Assembly (NCBI RefSeq): GCF_005154805.1
Contig: NZ_CP039727.1
Coordinates: forward strand, 1,299,501-1,363,500
From: Bacillus sp. S3
Lineage (GTDB): Bacteria > Bacillota > Bacilli > Bacillales > Cytobacillaceae
Direction: 5' to 3'
DNA: 64,000 nucleotides
Shown here: in pieces, positions 50,362 through 59,522 of the stretch
Numbering within the stretch: the stretch's first letter is position 1
Layout of the letters: the number at the start of each line of letters is the position of its first letter
Translations under genes and position numbers: made by a program
Notes under the pieces: model-generated
Database searches by the model: none
What the model was told of the DNA's origin: nothing
Seen by the model: the letters and a program-made list of their open reading frames with translations, nothing else

Positions 50362-51171
50362 ATGGCCATTATTACAAAAATCACCACACAGCAGAAAAAT
50401 CAAGATCGGTTTAATGTGTTTATGGATTATGGTAAAGGTGAAGAATATGCTTTTAGTATTGACAGCGACGTATTAATTAAATACCAATTAAAAAAAGGGA
50501 TGGAGCTTGATGATTTCTCTTTCTTGGAAATTCAATACCAGGATGACATTCGTAAAGCGTACAACCTTGCAGTTAATTATTTGGCTAGAAGGATGAGATC
50601 TGAAAAAGAAATCAACGATTATCTTCTAAAAAAAGAAATGGATGAGCCCATCATCAAAGAGGTGATCCATAAATTAACCGCTCAGAAATACATAAATGAC
50701 GAGGAATTTGCTATAGCTTACGTGAGGACACAGGTCAATACAACAGATAAAGGGCCCAGTGTAATCAAGATGGAATTAAAGGAAAAGGGAATTAAGGAGT
50801 CAACCCTCCTACAAGTTCTAGAAGAATTTCCTTTAAACCAGCAGATTGAAAAAGCCACTAAAATAGCTGAAAAGTTTTTTCAGAAGAATACAAAGGAATC
50901 AAGCAAAATTCAAAAACAAAAGCTGGAAAATGTCCTGATGAGAAAAGGATATTCCTTTGAAGTCATCGCAATTGCAGTTAATGAAACAGAAGTCTCTAAA
51001 GAGGCTGATGAGGAAATGGATGCCATTCGATTCCAAGGCGAAAAGGCGCATCGGAAATTGTCAAAGTTCAATGGCTATGAGTATCGACAAAAGATGAAAC
51101 AAGCTTTATATCGTAAAGGCTTTTCAATAGATTTAATCGAACGATTCTTAGCGGAAAGAGAAGACTCATGA
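50362..51171 (+). CDS. recX: RecX, regulator of RecA
   Basis: 269 residues, the long Bacillus form made of three-helix repeats, e.g. NLAVNYLARRMRSEKEINDY and KQALYRKGFSIDLIERFLAE. RecX binds RecA filaments and modulates strand exchange during repair. ATG 50362 is 6 bases from GAGGTG; the upstream GTG 50353 is inside that site. It is in the yfh cluster (yfhG of B. subtilis). The stop lies in a hairpin shared with the convergent SDR gene. Confidence 0.9.
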   Translation: MAIITKITTQQKNQDRFNVFMDYGKGEEYAFSIDSDVLIKYQLKKGMELDDFSFLEIQYQDDIRKAYNLAVNYLARRMRSEKEINDYLLKKEMDEPIIKEVIHKLTAQKYINDEEFAIAYVRTQVNTTDKGPSVIKMELKEKGIKESTLLQVLEEFPLNQQIEKATKIAEKFFQKNTKESSKIQKQKLENVLMRKGYSFEVIAIAVNETEVSKEADEEMDAIRFQGEKAHRKLSKFNGYEYRQKMKQALYRKGFSIDLIERFLAEREDS

Positions 51172-51190
51172 CAAAAGCGTCATGAGTTTT
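51164..51190. terminator. Bidirectional terminator containing both stop codons
   Basis: ACTCATGAC pairs perfectly with GTCATGAGT over a 6-base loop, then TTTTT on the plus strand. The recX TGA is in the left arm and the SDR gene's TGA (minus strand) in the right arm. Confidence 0.85.
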
Positions 51191-51857
51191 TAAATTCAAT
51201 AATAATGGAATCCTGATCCAATTTCTCCATGATGATTTTTGCAATTTCTTTTGCTGACCGTAAACGGGTTTTATCCTTAATATGATCGCTTTCATCCCAA
51301 AAAGGGGTATCCATACCGCCCATATATACCGCATTAAACTTAATACCGCTTCCTTCGTATTCCATTTGCAGGCTTTCTGTGAATCCTCTAACAGCAAATT
51401 TGCTTGCAACATATACGGCTTCATTCACTTTTCCACGCAAACCGGCAGTGGAGATAATATTCATGATTTGTCCTTCGCCAGTCTGCTCAAGAATAGGCAG
51501 GATGGCCTTTGTCATCAAGATGGTTCCGTAGACATTTGTATCCAGCATTTCGTTCATTTGCTGCACATTCATTTCGGCAAATGCTCCAAAATGACCAATA
51601 CCAGCGTTATTGACCAAACCGAAAATGTCGAAGGTATGGCTTATTTCCTTTATTTTACCGAAGACATCTTCATGGTTTCGGATATCAAGCTGAAGAATAT
51701 CCGCCCTTCCTCCTGCCGATTCAATTTCCATTTTTACGGTATTTAACTTCTCCGTTGTTCTTCCGGTTAATAAGAGGTGAAAACCCTGTTGTGAAAAAAG
51801 AAATGCTAGTTCTTTTCCTAATCCGGAACCTGCTCCAGTAATAACGATTGTTTTCAT
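51180..51857 (-). CDS. Short-chain dehydrogenase/reductase
   Basis: 225 residues, classical SDR. The NAD(P) motif TGAGSGLGKELAFLF is at 7-21, NNAG in VNNAGIGHFG near 83, the catalytic Ser in IISTAGLRG near 135 and the active-site YVASK near 148-152. The Arg after the second beta strand (LLLTGR) suggests NADP(H). It lies between recX and yfhH, where B. subtilis carries other genes, so it appears to be an insertion relative to that order. Substrate unknown. Confidence 0.85.
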   Translation of the reverse strand: MKTIVITGAGSGLGKELAFLFSQQGFHLLLTGRTTEKLNTVKMEIESAGGRADILQLDIRNHEDVFGKIKEISHTFDIFGLVNNAGIGHFGAFAEMNVQQMNEMLDTNVYGTILMTKAILPILEQTGEGQIMNIISTAGLRGKVNEAVYVASKFAVRGFTESLQMEYEGSGIKFNAVYMGGMDTPFWDESDHIKDKTRLRSAKEIAKIIMEKLDQDSIIIEFKNS

Positions 51858-51945
51858 TATGTTAGCCCCTTCATATTAGATATTCCTTTATTAATTGTAC
51901 AAATATTACTATACTAAAATAAAAGCATAAAGGGGAGTGAAGAAA

Positions 51946-52269
51946 ATGCAGCAGGAGAAACGGTATAGTACAATGTCAGAACACGAATTAAGACAAGAAA
52001 TTGCGGCTCTTCAAGAAAAGGCAAGGAAAGCCGAGCAATTAGGGATGGTAAATGAGTTTGCTGTCCTGGAAAGAAAGGTACAAATGGCAAAAGCGTATCT
52101 AATTAATCCTGACTCTTTTAAACCGGGGGAAATTTATGAAATAGAAGGGGATCCCGGCCACTATTTTAAAATTGATTATATGAATGGCGTCTTTGCTTGG
52201 GGTTATAGACTAAAGGGCGATGGAAAAGAGGAGGCCCTTCCGATTTCCCTGTTAAAATGGTTAAAATAG
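51946..52269 (+). CDS. yfhH: YfhH family protein
   Basis: 107 residues. The N-terminal helical part (MSEHELRQEIAALQEKARKA) is followed by a small beta domain (GEIYEIEGDPGHYFKIDYMN and FAWGYRL, EALPISLLK), as in YfhH, a DUF1811 protein of unknown function. ATG 51946 is chosen because GGGGAG is 8 bases upstream; GTG 51937 overlaps that site. Its position after recX follows the B. subtilis order. Confidence 0.85.
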   Translation: MQQEKRYSTMSEHELRQEIAALQEKARKAEQLGMVNEFAVLERKVQMAKAYLINPDSFKPGEIYEIEGDPGHYFKIDYMNGVFAWGYRLKGDGKEEALPISLLKWLK

Positions 52270-52270
52270 C

Positions 52271-52305
52271 AAGACAAACCAGAGAAATGGTCTCTGGCTT
52301 GTCTT
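52271..52305 (+). terminator. Hairpin after yfhH
   Basis: AAGACAAACCAGAG and CTCTGGCTTGTCTT form a 14-bp stem with one mismatch. There is no good T-run, so termination is not assured. Confidence 0.65.
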
Positions 52306-52316
52306 CTAAAATAAGA

Positions 52317-52481
52317 AATTTTCGACTTCGAGAATTGTCCAGCTTCAGCGCCCAGCAGCTAGTAGACTTCACCCATCTCCCTACGATAAGTCAACATCGG
52401 ATCGCTCCGCTCTCCGTGTTTCCTTTATCTCAGTCGAAGTGCTCCAGTCTATACGCTGCTAAACGGGCGCTTTCGCTTTTC
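52317..52481 (+). repeat. Dispersed structured repeat, copy 2
   Basis: About 165 bases alignable to 12441-12609 throughout, with shared CTACGATAAGTCAACATCG and GTGTTTCCTTTATCTCAG. Its arms AGCGCCC-AGCAGC (52347-52359) pair with GCTGCT (52455-52460) and GGGCGCT (52465-52471); relative to copy 1 a G-C pair is replaced by A-T and a T-A pair is lost on both sides. It abuts the 3' end of sspK. Confidence 0.85.
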
Positions 52482-52652
52482 TTAATACTGAGGCGATTCG
52501 TCATCCCGTTCTCCGGAAGCGCGCATCCGTTCTTGAGGATGGGTATTTATTGTTCCATTTGCTCGCTTTGAAGCATACTCCGCTTTTGCTCTTGGCTCGC
52601 CCTCAAGCTTATTATTATTTTGATTTGGAAAACCAGTTTCTTTATTTCTCAT
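52482..52652 (-). CDS. sspK: Small acid-soluble spore protein K
   Basis: 56 residues. [40 protein letters not shown] is the SspK sequence type, a minor spore protein made in the forespore under sigma-G. The start at 52652 has GGAGG 6 bases upstream; a longer frame to 52715 is rejected because it adds a hydrophobic stretch not found in the family. A short acidic tail (ERDDESPQY) runs into the junction with the dispersed repeat, and may be an extension relative to B. subtilis SspK. Confidence 0.9.
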   Translation of the reverse strand: MRNKETGFPNQNNNKLEGEPRAKAEYASKRANGTINTHPQERMRASGERDDESPQY

Positions 52653-52766
52653 GCTGTACCTCCATGTAGGGAATGAGAAAAACGTGAATAGCAAAGCACT
52701 CTCAATGCTGAACACGTACCTTTAGTATTCGCTTTTTTTTGAGGGATATGTTATCAGAAAAAGGAA

Positions 52767-52798
52767 ATAAAAAAGCGAGTGACCTAAGTCATCGCTTA
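52767..52798 (-). terminator. Terminator of yfhP
   Basis: On the minus strand AAGCGATGAC and GTCACTCGCTT pair over TTAG-like loop, then TTTTTT. Confidence 0.88.
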
Positions 52799-53779
52799 TT
52801 AACTGGGTATAATACTTAATTTTTTCCTTAGTTTCTTCTCACTAAACACCCATCCCGTATATGAGCTAATGGGATTTAAATCACTATCTAATTGAACAAC
52901 GGCCACAAACGGGTAGTGCCCATTACTGCGATAACGTAAATCTATAAACCGGACTTCATAAAAATCATTGTACTCATCGACTTCCCAGCGGTAAACAGGT
53001 GAAAATGATAAAAATGCAGAAAGATTCTTATCCTTTTTGGCTGCTTCGATTACAGGCGTTTTTGGAACTGGTATACGGTTAAAGTGATCAAGGATTTCCA
53101 CTGTATCTTTTACCGCCCTGCCTACAAAAAATTGCCGGTTATTCATGGCCGCAATTCGCCATTGATGAAATCGCATCGTTGGTGCAATAATGATTTCAGT
53201 GGCATCTGGAATGAGTGCTCTCACCCCAACCAGCACTCTTTTCTTAGCCTGGTAGCGCCTGATGTAGTAGCCAATAATCACGGCATACATCAGTAGAAAG
53301 GTAATGCCCGGATTTGCTCCCATAATCCAAATTATAATCCCAATCACATGAATACCGAAAATAATCGGATCAAATGTATTAATGACACCTAGTGCTACCC
53401 ATTTCGATGAAAAGGGTCTAAGCGCCTGAGTCCCATAGGCATTAAAGATATCAACAAATACATGGATGAATACTGCGGCAAACGTCCATGCCCATAAATG
53501 CAATAAATTGGCTTCCGGGAAAAAAGGGTAAATAACGCCTGTAAGGAGTAGCGGCCATAAAAGTACAGCTGGTATGGAATGGGTAACTCCACGATGATTA
53601 CGAATGTAAATCGCATTATTTCTTAGTTTTAGTACTGTATCAATATCTGGTATTTGTGAACCTGCAATCGTGGCAATTAACACACTGGTTGCAGTCGCAT
53701 GGCTTGCAGCAACTGTTGGATCAAGCGTTGCAAGACCGCCTAGGGCAATTCCCATTACAACATGAGTTCCAGTATCCAA
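52799..53779 (-). CDS. yfhP: YfhP, membrane-bound metal-dependent hydrolase family
   Basis: 326 residues with N-terminal membrane helices. The opening GTHVVMGIALGGLATLDP and HRGVTHSIPAVLLWP near 60-75 carry conserved His and are typical of the YdjM/YfhP (DUF457-type) family; the Asp of PDIDTVLKL near 48 is also conserved. The C-terminal ~130 residues form a soluble domain. Start TTG 53779 is 9 bases from GGAGG. It is divergent from mutY, as in B. subtilis. The biochemical role is not established. Confidence 0.82.
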   Translation of the reverse strand: MDTGTHVVMGIALGGLATLDPTVAASHATATSVLIATIAGSQIPDIDTVLKLRNNAIYIRNHRGVTHSIPAVLLWPLLLTGVIYPFFPEANLLHLWAWTFAAVFIHVFVDIFNAYGTQALRPFSSKWVALGVINTFDPIIFGIHVIGIIIWIMGANPGITFLLMYAVIIGYYIRRYQAKKRVLVGVRALIPDATEIIIAPTMRFHQWRIAAMNNRQFFVGRAVKDTVEILDHFNRIPVPKTPVIEAAKKDKNLSAFLSFSPVYRWEVDEYNDFYEVRFIDLRYRSNGHYPFVAVVQLDSDLNPISSYTGWVFSEKKLRKKLSIIPS

Positions 53780-53919
53780 AAGGAAAATCCTCCTTCAATA
53801 AAAATCTTGTCAAAATAACCAAAATCGATTATCGTAAAACGAAATGTCCTTTAATAAATATTGTGCTCTCTTATTATATTTCCTTTTTTCGCAATGTTTA
53901 ACAACTGGAGGTAAAAGTT

Positions 53920-55011
53920 ATGTTAATTGAACATGAAAATTCAGATAAAATCAATATAAATGCATTTCAACATGATTTAATTTCCTGGTTTAAACAAGAA
54001 CAACGGGACTTGCCATGGCGCAAGGATCAAGATCCATATAAGGTATGGGTCTCAGAAATTATGCTGCAGCAAACAAGAGTAGATACGGTCATCCCGTATT
54101 TTAATCGCTTTATCGAATGGTTTCCAACAATTGATGATTTGGCAGAAGCCGAAGAAGATAAAGTGCTGAAAGCATGGGAAGGACTTGGATACTACTCTAG
54201 GGTGCGAAACCTGCAATCAGCGGTTAAAGAGGTAAGGGAGAAATACAACGGGGAAGTGCCCAATACGCCGAAGGAAATTGCCGAACTGAAAGGGGTAGGT
54301 CCCTATACAGCTGGTGCAATATTAAGTATTGCCTACGGAATACCTGAACCTGCTGTTGATGGCAATGTGATGAGAGTTTTATCACGAATTCTGTCCATTT
54401 GGGAAGATATTGCTAAAGCTTCGTCCCGAAAAGTTTTCGAAAAGGCAGTTCGTGAATTAATCTCACATGAAGATCCTTCTTCATTTAATCAGGCTTTAAT
54501 GGAATTAGGTGCTCTCATTTGTACACCTACATCTCCTTCATGCTTATTATGTCCGGTCCGCGACCATTGCCAAGCATTTTTTGAGGGAGTCCAGAATGAG
54601 CTGCCAATAAAAACGAAAAAAACGAAAACACGTGATGTGCAACTCGCTGCGGCAATCATAACTGACCCAACCGGAAAATTATTGATTCATAAACGGCCTG
54701 CCGCCGGGCTGTTAGCAAATTTATGGGAGTTCCCTACAGTCGAGCTTCATCATCCGATGCAAAATAATCGTGACCAGGTCAATAGTCTTTTTAAACAAGT
54801 ACATGATTTAGAGATCCAACTTGAGCAAATCATCGGTCAAGTTGACCATGTGTTCTCCCATTTAATTTGGAATATGAAAATTTACACTGGCACAATTAAC
54901 ACCAAATTTCCGGAAACAGAAGAATGGAAGTTCGTTTCCTTAGATGAAATGAAAGAACTAGCCTTCCCTGTTCCCTATCAAAAAATGTTTAAACTGTATC
55001 ATAGTATATAA
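53920..55011 (+). CDS. mutY: Adenine DNA glycosylase
   Basis: 363 residues. MutY removes A mispaired with 8-oxoG. WVSEIMLQQTRVDTV has the catalytic Glu, the HhH motif is LKGVGPYTAGAILSIAYG, and AVDGNVMRVLSR carries the catalytic Asp. The 4Fe-4S site CTPTSPSCLLCPVRDHC has the C-x6-C-x2-C-x5-C spacing except for the short first interval. The C-terminal ~130 residues are the MutT-like 8-oxoG recognition domain. GGAGG precedes ATG. A strong terminator follows. Confidence 0.94.
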   Translation: MLIEHENSDKININAFQHDLISWFKQEQRDLPWRKDQDPYKVWVSEIMLQQTRVDTVIPYFNRFIEWFPTIDDLAEAEEDKVLKAWEGLGYYSRVRNLQSAVKEVREKYNGEVPNTPKEIAELKGVGPYTAGAILSIAYGIPEPAVDGNVMRVLSRILSIWEDIAKASSRKVFEKAVRELISHEDPSSFNQALMELGALICTPTSPSCLLCPVRDHCQAFFEGVQNELPIKTKKTKTRDVQLAAAIITDPTGKLLIHKRPAAGLLANLWEFPTVELHHPMQNNRDQVNSLFKQVHDLEIQLEQIIGQVDHVFSHLIWNMKIYTGTINTKFPETEEWKFVSLDEMKELAFPVPYQKMFKLYHSI

Positions 55012-55016
55012 GGAGA

Positions 55017-55047
55017 GACCGCAGTTAATGGTTGCGGTCTTTTTTCT
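55017..55047 (+). terminator. Terminator of mutY
   Basis: GACCGCA pairs with TGCGGTC over a 9-base loop, then six T. Confidence 0.92.
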
Positions 55048-55057
55048 TCTAACCGTT

Positions 55058-55240
55058 TTATGGTTTCATTCCGCCGCGATGTTCAATTTCTTCGATAATT
55101 TCTCGATGTATGGTCAATCCTTCACTATTTAAATAAGGTGCAATTTGCTGCAAGGAATGATGGAAAAAAGACAGTTCTGAGTCCTGCCAATCAGATTTTG
55201 CCATCATAGAAAGCTCCGTCATATCACGTCCGCCATACAT
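55058..55240 (-). CDS. Small hypothetical protein in the yfhS position
   Basis: 60 residues, soluble and helical (SELSFFHHSLQQIAPYLNSEG, REIIEEIEHR). I cannot assign it by sequence alone; the position between mutY and fabL, on the opposite strand, is that of yfhS in B. subtilis, a small sporulation-linked gene. The excellent AGGAGG site 8 bases before ATG supports a real gene. Treat the YfhS link as positional inference. Confidence 0.65.
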   Translation of the reverse strand: MYGGRDMTELSMMAKSDWQDSELSFFHHSLQQIAPYLNSEGLTIHREIIEEIEHRGGMKP

Positions 55241-55321
55241 ACCTGCAACCTCCTCTCAATTGTTATTTTGCCCTTAGTGTCTTATATTAATTGTCTTCTA
55301 TACCTAGAAAAGATAAAATAG

Positions 55322-56104
<783 letters not shown>

Positions 56105-56136
56105 GTTATTTGTAAATAATAAAATACAGGGATAAT

Positions 56137-56170
56137 CTCCACGAAGCCTGGTTACATTATATTCGTGGAG
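56137..56170 (+). promoter_or_regulatory. 5'-leader hairpin covering the sspE ribosome site
   Basis: CTCCACGAA (56137-56145) pairs perfectly with TTCGTGGAG (56162-56170) over 16 bases. The right arm includes the first four bases of the ribosome site GGAGGTG, ten bases before the ATG. Confidence 0.6.
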
Positions 56171-56179
56171 GTGATAACA

Positions 56180-56476
56180 ATGGCAAAATTCAATCAACAG
56201 CCAAACAAAACTTCTGCTGGAACAAACATCCAGGAAGTTAGACAACAAAATGCTCAAGCTGGTGCAGGTGCTGCAGGGCAATTTGGTACTGAATTTGCAA
56301 GTGAAACGAATGCTGCAGAAGTAAGAAAACAAAATGCACAATCTGCAAAAGGCGGTTCACAAGGCCAATTTGGCACTGAATTTGGCAGTGAAACAAATGC
56401 ACAAGAGGTAAGAAAACAAAACCAAGCTGCAGAAGCTCGTAAAAACCAAAACGCAGGTCAATTTGGTCAAGACTAA
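56180..56476 (+). CDS. sspE: Gamma-type small acid-soluble spore protein
   Basis: 98 residues, Gln/Asn-rich. Two tandem repeats (GQFGTEFASETNAAEVRKQN and the same with GSETNAQE) carry the TEFxSE type sites cut by the spore protease GPR at germination; the protein is an amino-acid reserve and does not bind DNA like alpha/beta types. The start at ATG 56180 follows GGAGGTGATAACA; the frame from 56165 is rejected. It would be expressed in the forespore under sigma-G, but I could not assign a clean sigma-G promoter. Confidence 0.93.
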   Translation: MAKFNQQPNKTSAGTNIQEVRQQNAQAGAGAAGQFGTEFASETNAAEVRKQNAQSAKGGSQGQFGTEFGSETNAQEVRKQNQAAEARKNQNAGQFGQD

Positions 56477-56494
56477 CATACGTAACAAAATGGA

Positions 56495-56529
56495 GGCGCT
56501 CTTTTTCGTAAAAGGGTGCCTTCTTCTCT
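56495..56529 (+). terminator. Terminator of sspE
   Basis: GGCGCTCTTTT pairs with AAAAGGGTGCC (two G-T pairs) over a short loop, followed by TTCTTCTCT. Confidence 0.75.
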
Positions 56530-56530
56530 G

Positions 56531-56570
56531 TGTCTAGCTTCAGCCCCAGAGCAAGGCGCTTACGCTTTTC
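56531..56570 (+). repeat. Dispersed repeat, copy 3 (remnant of the two ends)
   Basis: TGTCTAGCTTCAGCCCC joins directly to AAGGCGCTTACGCTTTTC, so the two termini of the longer repeat are kept and the ~120-base centre is missing. Confidence 0.7.
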
Positions 56571-56674
56571 GGTTTTCGACAAAACTTCTCTTTAGTCTAC
56601 ATAAATAGTCAAAGGAAAAAAGCAACTGCCAAAGAATAAATAATAATAGCTTAAAAAATAAGGCGGTGAGGGAA

Positions 56675-56932
56675 ATGGATCAGTTTAACCGATTAGTTTC
56701 CGAACAAATGGCAACCATGGAAAAATTACTGTATCTTCAAACGGAGCTTGAACGTTGTCTACAAATCGAAGAAGAGCTGCACACTTTGCAAAATGCCACG
56801 GACCTTGAAAGTATTAAAAACGACATTCAACTGATGAAAAAAGAGTTAAAAGAGATTCAATTAATTTTTGAAAAGCAGACAGAAGAGGTTATAAATTCCT
56901 ATCGGGAAACCAACTTATCAGCCTCAATGTAG
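56675..56932 (+). CDS. ygaB: YgaB family coiled-coil protein
   Basis: 85 residues, nearly all predicted coiled coil (KLLYLQTELERCLQIEEELH, then LMKKELKEIQLIFEKQTEEV). Size, position after sspE and the sequence pattern match YgaB, a Bacillus protein of unknown function. ATG 56675 is preferred to the GTG nine bases upstream, which lies in the ribosome site GGTGAGGG. It ends at a terminator. Confidence 0.75.
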   Translation: MDQFNRLVSEQMATMEKLLYLQTELERCLQIEEELHTLQNATDLESIKNDIQLMKKELKEIQLIFEKQTEEVINSYRETNLSASM

Positions 56933-56964
56933 TTTAAAAATGAAAAAAATTCGCAAATTTTTAC

Positions 56965-56996
56965 AAAGAGCCGCATGAATTGTGGCTCTTTTGTTT
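56965..56996 (+). terminator. Terminator of ygaB
   Basis: AAAGAGCC pairs with GGCTCTTT over about 12 bases, followed by TGTTTT. Confidence 0.85.
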
Positions 56997-57120
56997 TAAA
57001 TTCTCTTCTTAACCGTTATAATAATAAAAAATAGGAATTTTACTTTGTTACCTCTCTTTGTTAACGAGTAAGGGTTTAGAATAGGTTTCAAAGCGTTCAG
57101 GAATGAAGGTAGGGGAGAAC

Positions 57121-57651
57121 ATGGGCGTACCCATCGAAGGTGAACCAATGCAAATACATAGCTATAAGCATAATGGGCACATCCATCGCGTCTGGGAAGA
57201 AACAACCGTTTTAAAAGGGTCACAGAATTTGGTGATTGGTGGAAATGACCGTACACTTGTTACAGAATCAGATGGCAGAACATGGATCACGAGGGAGCCG
57301 GCTATTTGCTACTTCCATTCTCAATACTGGTTTAATGTCATTGGAATGATACGTGAAGACGGCATTTATTATTACTGTAATCTAAGTTCACCGTTCATTT
57401 TTGATGGTGAAGCACTAAAGTATATCGATTATGACCTTGATATCAAGGTATATCCTGATATGACCTTTAATTTACTAGACGAAGATGAATATGAACGCCA
57501 TCGCCGTGAAATGAAGTATCCAGATGTGATTGATCAAATTTTAAAACGAAATGTGGAAAAATTGATACAATGGATTCGGCAGCGGAATGGCCCGTTTGCA
57601 CCAGATTTTATTGATATTTGGTATGAACGTTATTTAACGTACAGACGTTAG
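57121..57651 (+). CDS. ygaC: Nucleoside tri-/diphosphatase, DUF402 family (YgaC)
   Basis: 176 residues. The N-terminus [18 protein letters not shown] and the conserved core [20 protein letters not shown], then YWFNVIGM and [17 protein letters not shown] with the metal-binding Asp cluster, identify the DUF402 nucleotide phosphatase family; relatives hydrolyse nucleoside tri- and diphosphates. I set the start at 57121 by analogy with YgaC, although AGGGGAG is then only 3 bases away; ATG 57103 is the alternative. It is followed by a very strong terminator. Confidence 0.88.
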   Translation: MGVPIEGEPMQIHSYKHNGHIHRVWEETTVLKGSQNLVIGGNDRTLVTESDGRTWITREPAICYFHSQYWFNVIGMIREDGIYYYCNLSSPFIFDGEALKYIDYDLDIKVYPDMTFNLLDEDEYERHRREMKYPDVIDQILKRNVEKLIQWIRQRNGPFAPDFIDIWYERYLTYRR

Positions 57652-57660
57652 ATATCTCGG

Positions 57661-57700
57661 AACGCCTGTTGATTTCGAAATCAACAGGCGTTATTATTTT
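57661..57700 (+). terminator. Terminator of ygaC
   Basis: AACGCCTGTTGATTT (57661-57675) pairs perfectly with AAATCAACAGGCGTT (57678-57692), then ATTATTTT. Confidence 0.93.
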
Positions 57701-57734
57701 CCTCACTAACAAGATGAAAGGGGGTGCCTCTCAT

Positions 57735-59501
57735 TTGAGCAGCATTCGCAGGTACCTTCAATTTGTAAAACCGTATCGTTTTCAAATTATTGGAACGGTC
57801 ATCATTGGGATTGTGAAATTTTCGATCCCGCTGGTTATTCCCATGCTGATTAAGTATGTAGTCGACGATATTGTCGGAAATCATGCATTATCCCATGATG
57901 AGAAAGTGAATAAACTAATGCTGATCATGGGCATCATGATCGTTATTTTTGTCATTCTTAGACCACCGATCGAATATTACCGTCAATATTTTGCACAGTG
58001 GACCTCTAGTAAAATTTTATATGATATTCGCGACCAGATGTATACCCATATTCAAAAGCTAAGCTTTAAGTATTATTCTAATACCCGTGCTGGAGAAGTG
58101 ATTTCGCGTGTGATTAATGATGTGGAACAGACGAAGACATTTGTTATATCAGGGCTAATGAATCTTTGGCTGGACATGGCCACCATTGTCATAGCAATTA
58201 TTCTTATGTTTTATATGAATGTTAAATTAACGATTGTATCGATCTTGCTGTTCCCACTTTATGCTTTTTCCATTAAGTACTTTTTTGGAAAACTCCGAAG
58301 TCTAACACGGAAACGTTCACAAGCCCTTGCGGAGGTACAGAGCTATTTACATGAACGTGTTCAGGGGATGCCGGTAATTAAAAGTTTTGCTATTGAAGAA
58401 TATGAACAAACACAGTTTAATAAACAGAATAAAAACTTTTTAGATAAAGCATTGCAGCACACAAGCTGGAATGCCAAATCATTTGCAGCAGTCAATACAA
58501 TAACAGATATTGCCCCTTTAATTGTGATTGGTTACTCGGCCTATCTGGTTATTCAGGATCAATTATCACTTGGTACAATGGTTGCTTTTTTTGCCTATAT
58601 TGACAAGCTTTATAATCCTTTAAGAAGAATGGTGAATTCATCGACAACCATCACCCAATCATTCGCCTCAATGGATCGGGTATTTGAATTTTTGGATGAG
58701 AAGTATGACATTATTGATGAACCAAATGCACGGATATGCAATGAGGTAAAGGGTGATATTTCGTTTGAACATGTTTCATTCTCGTATGAAAAAGAGGATG
58801 AAATGGTCTTAAAAGAGATTGATTTAGCTGTAAAAAAGGGAGAAACGATTGCGTTAGTCGGAATGAGCGGTGGTGGGAAATCGACGCTTGTTAGTTTGAT
58901 TCCGCGATTTTATGATGTCTCAAAAGGTAGAATCACATTGGACGGGACAGATATCCGCCAGTTTAAGGTTCAAAGCCTAAGGGATAAAATTGGTGTCGTT
59001 TTTCAAGATAATATTCTTTTCAGCGAATCCGTTATGGACAATATTTTATTAGGAAAACCCGGGTCTACCGAAGAGGAAGTTTTCCAGGCTGCTAAAGCGG
59101 CGAATGCCCACGAATTTATCCTTAACCTTTCAGATGGTTACAACACAAAGGTAGGGGAAAGAGGTGTGAAGCTTTCCGGAGGCCAGAAACAACGTGTAGC
59201 GATTGCCAGGGTATTTCTAAAAAATCCACCGATTTTAATCCTTGATGAGGCAACATCAGCACTGGATTTAGAAAGTGAGCATTTAATTCAAGAATCACTT
59301 GAAGAGCTGGCGAAGGATCGGACCACTTTTATTGTGGCACACCGGTTATCGACGATTACACATGCCAATCGGATTGTCCTAATTGAACACGGTCAAATTG
59401 TAGAAGTAGGAACACATGAGGAACTAATGGCCAAGCAAGGAAATTATTATAATTTATTTCAGGTGCAGCAATTAGAACAAAAAGAACCCGTAGCAGAGTA
59501 A
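57735..59501 (+). CDS. ygaD: ABC exporter, fused membrane and ATPase domains (YgaD)
   Basis: 588 residues: six membrane helices (about 15-310) followed by an ATPase. Walker A is GMSGGGKST near 377, Q-loop [11 protein letters not shown], signature KLSGGQKQR and Walker [13 protein letters not shown] near 498. It works as a homodimer or with a partner half-transporter; B. subtilis YgaD is a multidrug-type exporter by similarity. I place the start at TTG 57735 because AAAGGGGGTG is 8-10 bases upstream; the ATG at 57714 precedes that site. Family position after ygaC agrees with synteny. Confidence 0.88.
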   Translation: MSSIRRYLQFVKPYRFQIIGTVIIGIVKFSIPLVIPMLIKYVVDDIVGNHALSHDEKVNKLMLIMGIMIVIFVILRPPIEYYRQYFAQWTSSKILYDIRDQMYTHIQKLSFKYYSNTRAGEVISRVINDVEQTKTFVISGLMNLWLDMATIVIAIILMFYMNVKLTIVSILLFPLYAFSIKYFFGKLRSLTRKRSQALAEVQSYLHERVQGMPVIKSFAIEEYEQTQFNKQNKNFLDKALQHTSWNAKSFAAVNTITDIAPLIVIGYSAYLVIQDQLSLGTMVAFFAYIDKLYNPLRRMVNSSTTITQSFASMDRVFEFLDEKYDIIDEPNARICNEVKGDISFEHVSFSYEKEDEMVLKEIDLAVKKGETIALVGMSGGGKSTLVSLIPRFYDVSKGRITLDGTDIRQFKVQSLRDKIGVVFQDNILFSESVMDNILLGKPGSTEEEVFQAAKAANAHEFILNLSDGYNTKVGERGVKLSGGQKQRVAIARVFLKNPPILILDEATSALDLESEHLIQESLEELAKDRTTFIVAHRLSTITHANRIVLIEHGQIVEVGTHEELMAKQGNYYNLFQVQQLEQKEPVAE

Positions 59502-59518
59502 TCTGCCTCGGGTTCTTT
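59481..59518. terminator. Bidirectional terminator between ygaD and ygaE
   Basis: AAAGAACCCG and CGGGTTCTTT outer arms with inner GCAGA/TCTGC. The ygaD stop lies in the loop region. T-runs occur on both strands. Confidence 0.9.
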
Positions 59519-59522
59519 CTGT

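Noticed and set aside
55058..55240. Rejection of the small gene between mutY and fabL as a spurious frame
   Set aside because: Considered and not accepted: the AGGAGG site with 8-base spacing and the yfhS-equivalent position support keeping it.
56155..56161. CATTATA as a sigma-G -10 element of sspE
   Set aside because: It matches the -10 pattern but would start transcription next to the ribosome site, and no -35 lies at the proper distance.
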